From: Streptomyces resistomycificus
GTDB taxonomy: Bacteria; Actinomycetota; Actinomycetes; Streptomycetales; Streptomycetaceae
Assembly (NCBI RefSeq): GCF_001514265.1
Contig: NZ_KQ949000.1
Span: 186,001 to 250,000 of the forward strand
Reading direction: 5' to 3'
DNA length: 64,000 bases
Shown here piece after piece: positions 32,821-41,138 of this stretch; position 1 is the first letter of the stretch; every line of letters starts with the position of its first letter. The notes below the pieces were generated by a model, which was not told the origin of the DNA, made no database searches, and saw only the letters and a program-made list of their open reading frames with translations. The translations under genes and the position numbers were made by a program.

Positions 32821-34512
32821 ATGATGACGGGAGAACGGCGCTCGGCCCTCGAACCGGCCCCATGCCCCCGGGTCGCGGACGCCCCGGCGCCGCGGCGCCG
32901 GTGGTCCGGCCGGCGGTGGCCGGTGCCGCTCCTGGTGTTCCTGCTGCTCGCCCAGATGGCCGCCGCGATGGTGACCACCGCCCTCCAGCAGACCCCGACC
33001 ATCGACGAACCGGTGTACGTGGCGACGGCCGCCGACTACCTGCACGCACACCGGGTGCGTCACAACCCCGAGCATCCGCCGCTCGGGAAGCTCGTGGTCG
33101 CCGTCGGTGTGGCCCTCGCCGACCCGCACGTCGACCGGTCCTTCACCGGCGACCAGGGCATGCTCGGCCGGCACCTGCTGTACGAGTCGGGCAACGACCC
33201 GTGGCAGGTCATGCTGTGGGCCCGCCTCCCGGTGATCGTGCTGACCCTGCTGTTCGGGTTCGTCGTCTTCGCCTTCGCCCGCGAACTGGCGGGAGCGGTG
33301 GGCGGGTTGGTTGCCCTCGCGTCGTACACCCTCTCCCCCGACGTCGTCGCCCACGGCTCGCTGGCCACGCTCGACGTACCGACGGCCGGGTTCCTGCTCA
33401 CGTCCGTGTGGCTGCTGTGGCGGGCGCGCCGGCGCCCACGGCTGTACCTCCCGCTCGGCGGGGCCGCGCTCGGGGCGGCCCTCGCCACGAAGATGAGCGC
33501 GCTGCCGGCGGTTCTGGTCCTGCCGGTGCTGGCCGGGGTGTCCGTGTGGTGCGCGGGCGCGGGCGCGGGAACGGCCGACCGGCGCGGGAGGCTGCTGCGG
33601 GCGATCGGGGGCGCCGCCGTGGTGGCGCTGATCGCGCTCGCCGTCGTATGGGTCTCGTACCTGGCCGTGGATCCCCGGCTGCGGTGGACGCCCCGGCAGC
33701 ACGTGCCCGTCGTGCACGGGCTGCGGGGGCTGCTCGTCCACCTGTCACCGTTCCCCGAGTCGTACCGGGACGGGATGCGCATCCAGTTCGGCCTGGAGAA
33801 CCGCCCGTGGGAGGGCTTCCTGTTCGGCCGGGTCTACACCGGGTCCCTCTGGTACTACCTCCCGGTCGCGCTGCTGGTGAAGACGCCGCTCGGCCTGCTC
33901 GCGCTGTGGGCGGCCGGTGCCGTCGCGGTGGTGGCGGTACGGCGGTCGCGCCCCGTGGCGCCGTACCTGCTCGCGCCCCCTGCGGTGCTCCTCGCGGCGG
34001 CCATGCAGGGGTCGCGGGACTTCGGCACCCGCTACGCCCTCTTCGTGCCGATGTTCCTGGCGGTGGCGGCCGGCTGTGTCCTGGTCGTGCGGTGGCGGTG
34101 GGCACCGGCGGTGACAGCGGCACTGGTGCTGTTCCTCGCGGTCAGCTCCGTGCGGACGTACCCCTACTATCTGCCGTACTCCAACGAGGCGTTCGGCGGG
34201 ACAACCCGCACCCACCTGCACCTGCACGACTCCAACGTCGACTGGGGCCAGGATCTCGGCCGGCTCGCCGACCGGCTGCGCGAACGCCACCGCGGCGAGC
34301 GGGTCTGGCTCGTGTACAAGGGCAGCGGTGTGCCGTCCTGGTACGGCATCGAGGCGTCCGACCCGCTTGCGGTGCCCCGGCACGAGGTGCGCGGGCTGCT
34401 GGTCGTGTCCGACTCCGCGGTTGCCAAGGCGAAGGGACGGCTGGCCGAGTTGATCGCCGGTAGTCGCGTGATCGACCAGGTCGGTCACTCGATCACGATC
34501 TACCGCCGCTGA
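32821..34512 (+). CDS. GT39-like (GT-C) membrane glycosyltransferase
   Basis: 563-residue polytopic membrane protein, about 11 helices. The first loop carries TIDEPVYVATAADYL (Asp-Glu catalytic pair) and HNPEHPPLGKLV, the pattern of protein-O-mannosyltransferase-like GT-C enzymes. A long extracytoplasmic stretch (about 260-310) and a soluble C-terminal tail (DSNVDWGQDLGRLADRL) follow. Lipid-linked sugar donors are expected; acceptor unknown. The ATG at 32821 is chosen over an in-frame ATG at 32749 because GGGGCGG precedes it and the longer N-terminus is polar. It converges on the FhaA-like gene with a 9-nt gap. Confidence 0.83.
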   Translation: MMTGERRSALEPAPCPRVADAPAPRRRWSGRRWPVPLLVFLLLAQMAAAMVTTALQQTPTIDEPVYVATAADYLHAHRVRHNPEHPPLGKLVVAVGVALADPHVDRSFTGDQGMLGRHLLYESGNDPWQVMLWARLPVIVLTLLFGFVVFAFARELAGAVGGLVALASYTLSPDVVAHGSLATLDVPTAGFLLTSVWLLWRARRRPRLYLPLGGAALGAALATKMSALPAVLVLPVLAGVSVWCAGAGAGTADRRGRLLRAIGGAAVVALIALAVVWVSYLAVDPRLRWTPRQHVPVVHGLRGLLVHLSPFPESYRDGMRIQFGLENRPWEGFLFGRVYTGSLWYYLPVALLVKTPLGLLALWAAGAVAVVAVRRSRPVAPYLLAPPAVLLAAAMQGSRDFGTRYALFVPMFLAVAAGCVLVVRWRWAPAVTAALVLFLAVSSVRTYPYYLPYSNEAFGGTTRTHLHLHDSNVDWGQDLGRLADRLRERHRGERVWLVYKGSGVPSWYGIEASDPLAVPRHEVRGLLVVSDSAVAKAKGRLAELIAGSRVIDQVGHSITIYRR

Positions 34513-34521
34513 CGCCGGCTC

Positions 34522-34923
34522 CTAGTGCACGGCCTGCTGGAATCCGTCGGCGCTCACGTGCTCCATCACCGTACTGGTCACGCGGTAGCGGCCGTTGGGC
34601 ACCTGCGTCGACCTCGTGACGTGCACGGCGAGGGGTCCGGCCCACTCGTATCCCTTGTCCTCGGCGTGCCGCATGAGGCTGTCGGTGAGCGCCTGGCCGA
34701 CGCTGCTGCCGCGCCGGGTGAGTTCGTCGTGCACGGAGTCGGCGAGCTCGACGTCGTAGGCGTTGGGGACCACGATCCGCGTCTCGCTGCACACGACCGC
34801 GTTGCTGTCGCACTCACGTCGCAGCGCGTCGACGAGCTCGACGGGTTCCTTGTCGAAGACCCGCGCCCACAGCGCCTCCCACCGGTTCTCCAGGGCCTGT
34901 TCCACCACGCTGAGCGCGCTCAT
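34522..34923 (-). CDS. stand-alone FhaA N-terminal (DUF3662) domain protein
   Basis: 133-residue soluble protein matching the N-terminal domain of FhaA (DUF3662): VVEQALENRWEALWARVF, then IVVPNAYDVELAD and VPNGRYRVTSTV. In FhaA a C-terminal FHA domain binds phosphothreonine and links kinases PknA/PknB to cell-wall synthesis; here it is absent. The protein could act as a partner or competitor of full-length FhaA. It begins one nt after the stop of the 53-residue gene upstream, so the two are coupled. Confidence 0.82.
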   Translation of the reverse strand: MSALSVVEQALENRWEALWARVFDKEPVELVDALRRECDSNAVVCSETRIVVPNAYDVELADSVHDELTRRGSSVGQALTDSLMRHAEDKGYEWAGPLAVHVTRSTQVPNGRYRVTSTVMEHVSADGFQQAVH

Positions 34924-34924
34924 G

Positions 34925-35086
34925 TCACCGCTCCTCGAAGTCGTCGGGACGCACCTCGGCCTCTTCCAGGGCCTCCCGCAGGGTGCGGCCGGTGCCGCCC
35001 GTCGGGCGCGAGGCCTCCCCCTCCCGGTGTTCGAGAGTGTCGTCGGTGGTGTGCGTCTTGGGGCGGTTCTCCTCGGGGACGGTCAC
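34925..35086 (-). CDS. small acidic protein coupled to the FhaA-like gene
   Basis: 53-residue disordered-looking protein (MTVPEENRPKTHTTDD ... EVRPDDFEER) with GTG at 35086 and GGAG 7 nt upstream. Codon use follows the local bias in this frame. It ends one nt before the next ATG, so translational coupling with the FhaA-like protein is likely. The C-terminal RTLREALEEAEVRPDDFEER is probably helical and could bind the partner. No known domain. Confidence 0.72.
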   Translation of the reverse strand: MTVPEENRPKTHTTDDTLEHREGEASRPTGGTGRTLREALEEAEVRPDDFEER

Positions 35087-35320
35087 GCGGGGCTCCTCAA
35101 CTGTCGTCCATGGCTTCGCGTCGTCGCCGACCGGCGTCGGGCGTCGTCGTCGAAAGCACTGTCGCGGGGGCGGGTTCCCGTCCGGGGCGCGCGTATCCGT
35201 CCTTCCGGCAGGTCGATCGGTTCGCCCCCCGGACCGTGGTCGCGGGCTTTCGCACAGCCAGGGGCCACCACGTTGTGTGAGCTATGTTGAGGCACTGTGG
35301 AAGACAAAGGAGGCGGACCC

Positions 35321-36244
35321 GTGCCATCGCCGCAGCAGGCACGCGCCCAGGCGTCCGCGATCACCTCGGGGAAGACCGCACCGGAGGCGGAGGCCTCCCC
35401 CATTTCCCAGCTCAGGGGCCTGTTTGACCGGCCCCGGCTGTCTCCCGGGCAGCGCCGGATCGCCCAGTACCTGATCGAGCACATCACCGAGGCGGCCTTC
35501 CTCTCGATCACCGATCTCGCCGAACGCGTCGGCGTGAGCCAGCCGTCGGTGACGCGGTTCGCGGCGGCGGTGGGCTTCAGCGGTTACCCCGCGCTACGGG
35601 AGCGGCTCCAGTCGATCGCCCTCGGCACGCTCGCCGGCGGCCCGCCCGCGGCGGAGGAGAACGGGAGCAACGAACTCCAGGCGGCGGTCGACGCCGAGAT
35701 CGACAACCTGGAGAACCTGCGGCGCGACTTCGCCGACCCCGACCAGGTGATCGACATCGGCCGCCGGCTGTCCCGGTCGACCCCGCTGACCGTGCTCGGT
35801 CTGCGCATCTCGGCGTCCCTGGCCGAGTACTTCGCGTACGCGGCCCGCCGGGTCCACCCCGACGTGCGGCTGGTGAACCGCAGCGGCAGCGTCGCCTACG
35901 ACTCGCTGCTCCAGTCACGCGAGGCGGGTGGCACCTGGGTGCTGGCGTTCTCGATGCCCCGGCACGCCCAGGAGACCCTGACCGCCGTACGGGTCGCGCG
36001 CGGCGCCGGGCTCAAGGTCGCGCTCATCACCGACCTGGCGCTCGGGCCGGTGGCCGACGAGGCGGACGTCGTCTTCGCCACCGGAACCGGGTCCCGACTG
36101 GTCTTCGACTCCTACGCCGCTCCCGGCGTCATGGCCTCCGCGCTGCTGCAGGCCATGACCGACGCCGACCCGGAGCGCACGCAGGCGCGGCTCGAGGATT
36201 ACGAGCAGATTTCCGACCAGCACCAGTTCTTCCTGCGCGACTGA
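35321..36244 (+). CDS. MurR/RpiR family transcriptional regulator
   Basis: 307-residue regulator with an N-terminal HTH (about 45-110; FLSITDLAERVGVSQPSVT) and a SIS domain (about 125-270; TVLGLRISASLAEYFAYAA, VLAFSMPRHAQETL) that binds a phosphosugar. The GTG at 35321 has AAAGGAGG at 7 nt. A second GTG at 35297 lies 9 nt after TATGTT (35283-35288) and could be a leaderless start, adding 8 residues. It is near the amino-sugar kinase cluster and may respond to hexosamine phosphate, but no operon link is visible. Confidence 0.88.
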   Translation: MPSPQQARAQASAITSGKTAPEAEASPISQLRGLFDRPRLSPGQRRIAQYLIEHITEAAFLSITDLAERVGVSQPSVTRFAAAVGFSGYPALRERLQSIALGTLAGGPPAAEENGSNELQAAVDAEIDNLENLRRDFADPDQVIDIGRRLSRSTPLTVLGLRISASLAEYFAYAARRVHPDVRLVNRSGSVAYDSLLQSREAGGTWVLAFSMPRHAQETLTAVRVARGAGLKVALITDLALGPVADEADVVFATGTGSRLVFDSYAAPGVMASALLQAMTDADPERTQARLEDYEQISDQHQFFLRD

Positions 36245-36325
36245 CCTCACCACCACTCACCACCTACATTTCAGGACACAAGGGGAACTTCCGGCACATT
36301 TCCCGCATGAATGTTTTCATGCTTC

Positions 36326-36603
36326 TTGCAAAGCGGTCGGCATATATAAATACTGCTCACGGATCACGCCCCGGCCATACCGGGTCGCCTGTTCCGCACC
36401 CGCATCCGCCCGCACAGAGACGACGGTCCGCTCATGCGCACGCTGCACCACACGCCGCGCGGGCACCGTCTGCCGCCGCGGGCTCCTGCTCGGACACCCG
36501 GGGCCGCCGTCTCCTACCCGCGTCGGCGCCCGGGGTGTTCGGTCGGGCGTCGCTTGCGCGAGCGCCCGTGGCGGCCTCGGTCATCCCCTAGACCGAGGCC
36601 GCC
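36326..36603 (+). ncRNA. possible small RNA or attenuator ahead of the 36649 gene
   Basis: An AT-rich island (36310-36360) contains TTGCAA (36326-36331) and AATACT (36349-36354) spaced 17 nt, a fair promoter. The transcript would end at a perfect 13-bp hairpin (36570-36582 with 36591-36603, loop ATCCCCTA), 45 nt before the next start codon. No coding frame between has support, so it could be a ~240-nt RNA or a leader with an attenuator. Confidence 0.4.
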
Positions 36604-36648
36604 CCAATCCGTCGGACCACCCCGCACGACGCCGCACACCCGGAAGCG

Positions 36649-37041
36649 ATGACCATGCCTCTGACGACCACGCGCACCACCACGCGGATCAGCCCGGACT
36701 GGCCGTGCCAGGTCAAGACGCCCGGCAGCTACGACTGGGAGCGCTCGGCGGCCAAGTGGCTGCGCGAACTGGTGCCGGCCCGCTACGCCAGCTACCCGGC
36801 CCTGATCCGGCACCCCGTGCTGCTCGCCCGGCATGCGCAGATCCAGGTCCAGCACGAGGTCCGGGTGGCTCGTACCGCCCTGCAGACCGCCCGGGCCGAC
36901 CTGCCGGGACTCGGGCTGCCTGAGTCGGTCATCGAGCACACGATCAAGCTGTACGCGGCGGAGGTCATGCAGCTGCAGCACATCGCCCGCAGCGTGCGCG
37001 CGGTCACCCAGGCGCTGGTCGAACACGGCCACGGGCGCTGA
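36649..37041 (+). CDS. conserved hypothetical protein
   Basis: 130-residue helical soluble protein. A Thr-rich start (MTMPLTTTRTTTR) precedes a block DWERSAAKWLRELVPARYASYP and two long helices (residues about 60-85 and 95-128). I do not recognise the family. The CCGGAAGCG ahead of the ATG is a weak ribosome site; a second ATG two codons on is possible. It follows the 13-bp hairpin by 45 nt and precedes a 42-bp direct repeat. Confidence 0.7.
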   Translation: MTMPLTTTRTTTRISPDWPCQVKTPGSYDWERSAAKWLRELVPARYASYPALIRHPVLLARHAQIQVQHEVRVARTALQTARADLPGLGLPESVIEHTIKLYAAEVMQLQHIARSVRAVTQALVEHGHGR

Positions 37042-37048
37042 ACCCCCC

Positions 37049-37133
37049 TCTCGGGCTCCCCTCTGTGACCAGGCCCGGGCATGACCCGCGTCTCGGGCTC
37101 CCCCTCCGCGACCAGGCCCGGGCATGACCCGCG
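37049..37133. repeat. 42/43-bp direct repeat, two copies
   Basis: Copy one 37049-37090, copy two 37091-37133, differing at a few positions (one base longer). Each starts TCTCGGGCTCCC and ends GGGCATGACCCGCG; a third start (TCTCCCG) follows. Noncoding, directly before the monooxygenase gene. Confidence 0.75.
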
Positions 37134-37157
37134 TCTCCCGTGGCACCCGTGGTGAAC

Positions 37158-37724
37158 ATGAGCACTACCGAGGTACGGCAGGGCGATCCCGTCACCACGG
37201 TCCTCACCTGGCAGGTGCGGCCCGGCCGGGAGCAGGAGTTCGAGCAGTGGGCGCACGGAGTCACCCAGTGCGCCAGGCGCTTCCCCGGCAACGAGGGCGT
37301 CTCCTGGCTGCGGCCGGAGGACGGCCCCCGCTTCCACGCGGTGCTGCGCTGGTCGGATCCGCACCGGCTCGCCGCCTGGCTGGAGTCCGAGGAGCGGGCG
37401 GCCTGGCACGAACGGATCAGGGGCCTGGCCACGGAGATCGGCAGCGAACGGCAGTCGACCACCGGCATGGAGACCTGGTTCAGTCTGCCCGGCACCACCG
37501 TGCAGGCGCCGCCGCGGTGGAAGATGGTGCTGACCACCTTCCTGGGCGCCTTTCCGTTCGTGCTGCTGATCCAGTGGCTGGTGGCGCCGCAGACCGCGGC
37601 CTGGCCCCTGCCGCTGCGCGCCGCGGTGTTCCCGGTCGTGCTGCTGCCGGTGCTGACGTACCTGGTCATGCCTCTGCTGAGCCGCCTGCTCCGGTTGTGG
37701 CTCTACCCGCCGCCGGACCGCTGA
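37158..37724 (+). CDS. ABM-domain monooxygenase-like protein with two membrane segments
   Basis: 188-residue protein. The N-terminal half (about 1-105) matches the antibiotic-biosynthesis-monooxygenase (ferredoxin-like) fold: TTVLTWQVRPGREQEFEQWA is the first strand and helix, and RFHAVLRWSDPHRLAAWLES the later half. The C-terminal half has two helices (MVLTTFLGAFPFVLLIQWLV and PVVLLPVLTYLVMPLL). This arrangement is common in actinobacteria; role unknown. The ATG at 37158 is chosen by domain start; GTGs at 37140 and 37152 are also possible and no ribosome site decides. Confidence 0.8.
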   Translation: MSTTEVRQGDPVTTVLTWQVRPGREQEFEQWAHGVTQCARRFPGNEGVSWLRPEDGPRFHAVLRWSDPHRLAAWLESEERAAWHERIRGLATEIGSERQSTTGMETWFSLPGTTVQAPPRWKMVLTTFLGAFPFVLLIQWLVAPQTAAWPLPLRAAVFPVVLLPVLTYLVMPLLSRLLRLWLYPPPDR

Positions 37725-37848
37725 CGGCGGCGTACCGACGCGGCCTCGGGCGGGTCGGCGGGCCCCGCGGCGCCCGACTTCACCGGTGTGTGCGTTCCGC
37801 GTCCACAAGCCCGCGATCGAACCGCGCCGGATGTGCAATGCTCAACAC

Positions 37849-40287
37849 GTGACGAGCGAGCCCGCCAGCCCCACCGAACCCGGCGCCGCGCCCGACATGG
37901 TGGCGCTGACCAGCGTTGTTGCCCGGCAGCGTGCCGAAATGGACCGGCTGCGGGATCAGGCGGCCACATCGGCTGTCCTGGAGCGCGCCAAGGGTGCGCT
38001 GATGGCGCTGAGCGGGTGCACGCCGGAAGCCGCGGGCGAGGAACTCCAGCAGCGCGCCAAGGCAGGCAATCGCACGCTGATCGAGGAGTGCTGGATCACC
38101 CTCGGGGGGCTCGTCCGCCCACCCGGCACCGATCCGCGGTCCGAGTCCGCGGACGCCGACTCCACCGGCTCCCCGGCCGGCGGTTCCCCCGCCGCCGCTG
38201 CCCAGGGAGCCGAGAACGCCGTCGCCGAGAACGCCGTCGCCGTCAACGACGACGCCGACACGGACGACGCATTCGTCGCGCTCGGCCGGCTCGGCGACGC
38301 CCTGCTCCACGTCGGTACCCGCCAGGAGCTGGCGCGGTGCCTGCTGGAACACCTTTCGCCCGAGGTCGGCGCCGACGCGGTCATGCTCTTCCGGCGCCTG
38401 CCCGCCGGCGGGCTGGAACTCGTCGGGCACGCCGGTATCGACGACACCCTCGCCGCCCAGTGGCGGCAGGTGCCCCCGCTGTCCGGGATCGCCGCCCACG
38501 ACGCGCTCCGCGCGCGGGAGCCGCGCTGGCTGGAGGACCTGGAGACGGACCGGGAGCGGTACCTGCTCATCGGGGAACCCCCCGAGCGCTGGCGCTCCCG
38601 CGCCTGGCTGCCGGTGCCGGCCGGGGACTCGGACGACGTCTGCGTCGGCGTCCTGCGGGAGGCCGGCGGGCCGTTCACGCCGTCCGTCCGACGGCTGCTG
38701 CGGGGCGCCGCCCGGCTGTGCGCGGGCCGGCTGGCGGCCTTCGGCGCCCGGCCGGAGCTCGCCACGGACAGTGCCACCCAAGCGGTGTTCGACGCGCTGC
38801 CGGGTGCCACGATACTGATCTCGCCGCTGACCACCCCCTCGGGGGAGATCGAGGACTACCGCATCGACGCGGCCACGGCCGAGACGGTCGACCTCCTCGG
38901 TCGCACGGGCCGCGGACTGGTCGGCCACCGGGTCCTGGAGTGCTTTCCCGGCATGGCGGGCGAGGAGCTGTGGCAGGGATGCCTGCACACCCTGACGACC
39001 GGGGAACCGTACGAGAGCGAGCCGTTCGCCCACCAGGAGTTGTCGGGTGGCACCGGGGAGCTGTCCACGTACTCGGTACGCGCGGCGCGGCTGGACGACG
39101 GCCTGGCCGTCTCCTGGGTCCGGCAGGAGTCCTCGGACCGGCAGGAGCAGCGCCTGGCGGACATGCAGCGGCTGGGCAACCTGGGCTGGGCGACCTGGAA
39201 CCTGGTCACGCACGAGGTCGACTGGGCGTCCCAGGTCTACGACATCTTCGACCGCGACCCCCTGCGCGGCCCGGTCCACCTGACGGACCTCCCGGATCTG
39301 GCGCTGCCGGAGGACCAACCGGTGCTGACGCGTTTCATCCGGGAACTCATGCACGGCGGGCGCCAGTTCTCCGTACCCTTCCGGATCGGGACAGCGGGCG
39401 GGGTGCGGCACCTGCGCGCTGTCGCCGAAGCGGTGCTGGACGTCGACGGCACGCCGTTCGAGGTGCACGGTTTCGTGCAGGACCTCACCGCGCAGCGCAG
39501 CGCCGAGCTCGCCCTCGTGGAGAGCGAGCAGGAGATCCTGACCCAGCACGGCGTGCTGCTCGCCGAGCGGACCCTGGCCGCCCGGCTCCAGCACGCGTTG
39601 CTGCCCCTGCCGACCCGTCCGCAGCGGCTGGCGGGCCTGCACGTCGAAGTCGCCTACCTGCCTGCCCAGTCGGGGATCCACGTCGGCGGCGACTGGTTCA
39701 GCGTCATCGAACTGCCCAACGGTGACGCCCTGTTCGTGGTGGGGGACGTCGCCGGGCACGGCATCGACGCCGTCGCCACGATGGCCCAGCTCCGCTTCAC
39801 CGCGAAGGGCATGGTCATCACCGGATCGTCGCTCACCGGTGCGCTGGCCCGGCTCAACACGCTGCTCCTGCACTCCCGTGACTCCCACGGCACCGCGACC
39901 ATGGTGCTGGCCCGCTACAGCCCCGGCGAGCGTCGGCTGATCTGGGCCCAGGCGGGCCATCCCCCGCCGCTGCTGTTGCGTGACGGCGAGGTGCGCTACC
40001 TGGAACGCCCGCGCGGAATGCTGCTCGGGGCGAGCTCCGCGCCGGTCTACCAGGAGGCGGAGTGCCACCTGGAGCCCGGCGACCGGCTGATCCTGTACAC
40101 GGACGGGCTGGTCGAGCGCCCCACCGAGGGCATCGACCTCGGCCTCGACCGACTCGGCAAGGCGGTCGTCGCCCATCACACGGACGAGCCGGGCTCCCTG
40201 CGGCCGCTGCTCGCCGCACTGCTGGGGGGCGACCTGCGGGACGACGTGTGTGTGGTCGACGTCCGGGTGCCCACCGAGCCCGAATAG
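37849..40287 (+). CDS. ANTAR-GAF-PAS-SpoIIE phosphatase regulator
   Basis: 812-residue cytoplasmic regulator. An ANTAR-like helical segment (about 15-85; AKGALMALSGCTPEAAGEEL) would bind RNA hairpins. A Glu/Asp/Ala linker is followed by a GAF domain (about 150-310), a PAS region (about 310-440), a second PAS (about 440-560) and a C-terminal SpoIIE phosphatase (about 590-812) with GGDWFSVI, GDVAGHGIDA, TDGLVER and DDVCVVDV. It should dephosphorylate an anti-sigma antagonist in response to small-molecule signals. The GTG at 37849 has no clear ribosome site; an in-frame ATG at 37831 is an alternative. The GAF and PAS boundaries are approximate. Confidence 0.87.
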   Translation: MTSEPASPTEPGAAPDMVALTSVVARQRAEMDRLRDQAATSAVLERAKGALMALSGCTPEAAGEELQQRAKAGNRTLIEECWITLGGLVRPPGTDPRSESADADSTGSPAGGSPAAAAQGAENAVAENAVAVNDDADTDDAFVALGRLGDALLHVGTRQELARCLLEHLSPEVGADAVMLFRRLPAGGLELVGHAGIDDTLAAQWRQVPPLSGIAAHDALRAREPRWLEDLETDRERYLLIGEPPERWRSRAWLPVPAGDSDDVCVGVLREAGGPFTPSVRRLLRGAARLCAGRLAAFGARPELATDSATQAVFDALPGATILISPLTTPSGEIEDYRIDAATAETVDLLGRTGRGLVGHRVLECFPGMAGEELWQGCLHTLTTGEPYESEPFAHQELSGGTGELSTYSVRAARLDDGLAVSWVRQESSDRQEQRLADMQRLGNLGWATWNLVTHEVDWASQVYDIFDRDPLRGPVHLTDLPDLALPEDQPVLTRFIRELMHGGRQFSVPFRIGTAGGVRHLRAVAEAVLDVDGTPFEVHGFVQDLTAQRSAELALVESEQEILTQHGVLLAERTLAARLQHALLPLPTRPQRLAGLHVEVAYLPAQSGIHVGGDWFSVIELPNGDALFVVGDVAGHGIDAVATMAQLRFTAKGMVITGSSLTGALARLNTLLLHSRDSHGTATMVLARYSPGERRLIWAQAGHPPPLLLRDGEVRYLERPRGMLLGASSAPVYQEAECHLEPGDRLILYTDGLVERPTEGIDLGLDRLGKAVVAHHTDEPGSLRPLLAALLGGDLRDDVCVVDVRVPTEPE

Positions 40288-40308
40288 GCGGCGCGGCAGC
40301 GGCCCGAA

Positions 40309-40338
40309 GGCCGTTCACTCGTCGGCCGTTCACTCGTC
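40309..40338. repeat. 15-bp tandem duplication
   Basis: GGCCGTTCACTCGTC twice without a gap (40309-40323, 40324-40338). The second copy contains the stop codon of the 33-residue membrane peptide below, so the duplication repeats its last two codons and stop. Confidence 0.8.
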
Positions 40339-40431
40339 ACCGCGGTGTCGCCAGTACCAGAACGCGCCCACGACGAGGGCCACCAGGAACACGGCGGGCA
40401 GTACCAGGCCGGGAATACGGGAGCCGCTCAT
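40330..40431 (-). CDS. possible 33-residue single-helix membrane protein
   Basis: Frame ATG(40431)-TGA(40330) encodes MSGSRIPGLVLPAVFLVALV and then VGAFWYWRHRGDE, a clear transmembrane helix with a basic tail. GAAGG lies 10 nt before the ATG, a bit far. It is antisense to nothing and lies in a 273-bp gap between the phosphatase and the flavin reductase genes. Product size and hydrophobic pattern support a real micro-protein, but no homology was checked. Confidence 0.45.
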   Translation of the reverse strand: MSGSRIPGLVLPAVFLVALVVGAFWYWRHRGDE

Positions 40432-40560
40432 CGGTGTGGCCTTCGGTTCGGGTGGCGCGGGGTCCCTCGTACGGGGGCTGCCCATGGTGACGGCGACCGG
40501 TCCGAGGCCGCCGCCACTTTCCCGACGCCTTGCCCGGCGTTCGAACGGGGGGAGGGAGCG

Positions 40561-41058
40561 TCAGTCCACCGGGTGACCGGGTTCGATGGTGCGAGCGTCG
40601 CCGAGCCGCAGCAGCGGCCCCTTCCGCTGCTCCGCACGCTCACCCCAGGCCACCGGGGCGAGGACGAAACCGACGTGATCTCCTCCGTCGGTGCGGGTGA
40701 GGACCTCGCCGACGAACCAGGCCGCCGCGTCCTGCAGTACGGCCGCCCCGCCGTGCTCCTCCCGCCAGCCGACGTGCCGGAACTTGTCCGTCGTGTCACC
40801 CGTACGGCCCCCGAAAAGCTCGGCGAGCTCTCGCTGTTCGCGGGTGAGCAGATGCACGGCGAGAAACCGGGCGTCGCTCGCCACGCGACAGGTGTGGTTC
40901 ACCTTCGACAGCCACACCACGAACCGCACCGGCCGGATGGAGCACTGCGAGGCGAACCCGACCAGGCAGCCCGCCCGCTCTCCGCCCGCCGTGGCGGTCA
41001 CCACGCACATGTCCGGGTCCAGCCGGTCGGTGAACGCGTCGACGCCCGCCATGCTCAC
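40561..41058 (-). CDS. flavin reductase-domain protein
   Basis: 165-residue flavoprotein of the split-barrel flavin-reductase family (FMN-binding, supplies reduced flavin or has reductase activity). The pattern MCVVTATAGGERAGCLVGFASQCS (residues 17-40, here cited in short pieces) and RFVVWLSKVNHTCRVASDARFLAVHLL covers the FMN fold; ELAELFGGRTGD is the family's loop. The GTG at 41058 has GGGAG at 4 nt; the ATG at 41052 gives 10-nt spacing and is equally possible. It stands alone downstream of the peptidoglycan-binding gene on the same strand (80-nt gap). Confidence 0.85.
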   Translation of the reverse strand: MSMAGVDAFTDRLDPDMCVVTATAGGERAGCLVGFASQCSIRPVRFVVWLSKVNHTCRVASDARFLAVHLLTREQRELAELFGGRTGDTTDKFRHVGWREEHGGAAVLQDAAAWFVGEVLTRTDGGDHVGFVLAPVAWGERAEQRKGPLLRLGDARTIEPGHPVD

Positions 41059-41138
41059 ATCACTCCCGTGTCGGTGTGGTCACGGGGTGGGTACCCGGGA
41101 TTCAGCCGATCACGGCCCGGCCGGCCGTGCGTCCGTGG

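Noticed and set aside
30808..33741. Very long minus-strand open frame (977 codons) across the phosphatase and glycosyltransferase genes
   Set aside because: Arg/Gly/His-rich translation without domains; a normal antisense shadow of GC-rich coding DNA.
37780..40179. 799-codon minus-strand frame over the ANTAR-SpoIIE gene
   Set aside because: Shadow frame; the plus-strand protein has complete catalytic motifs.
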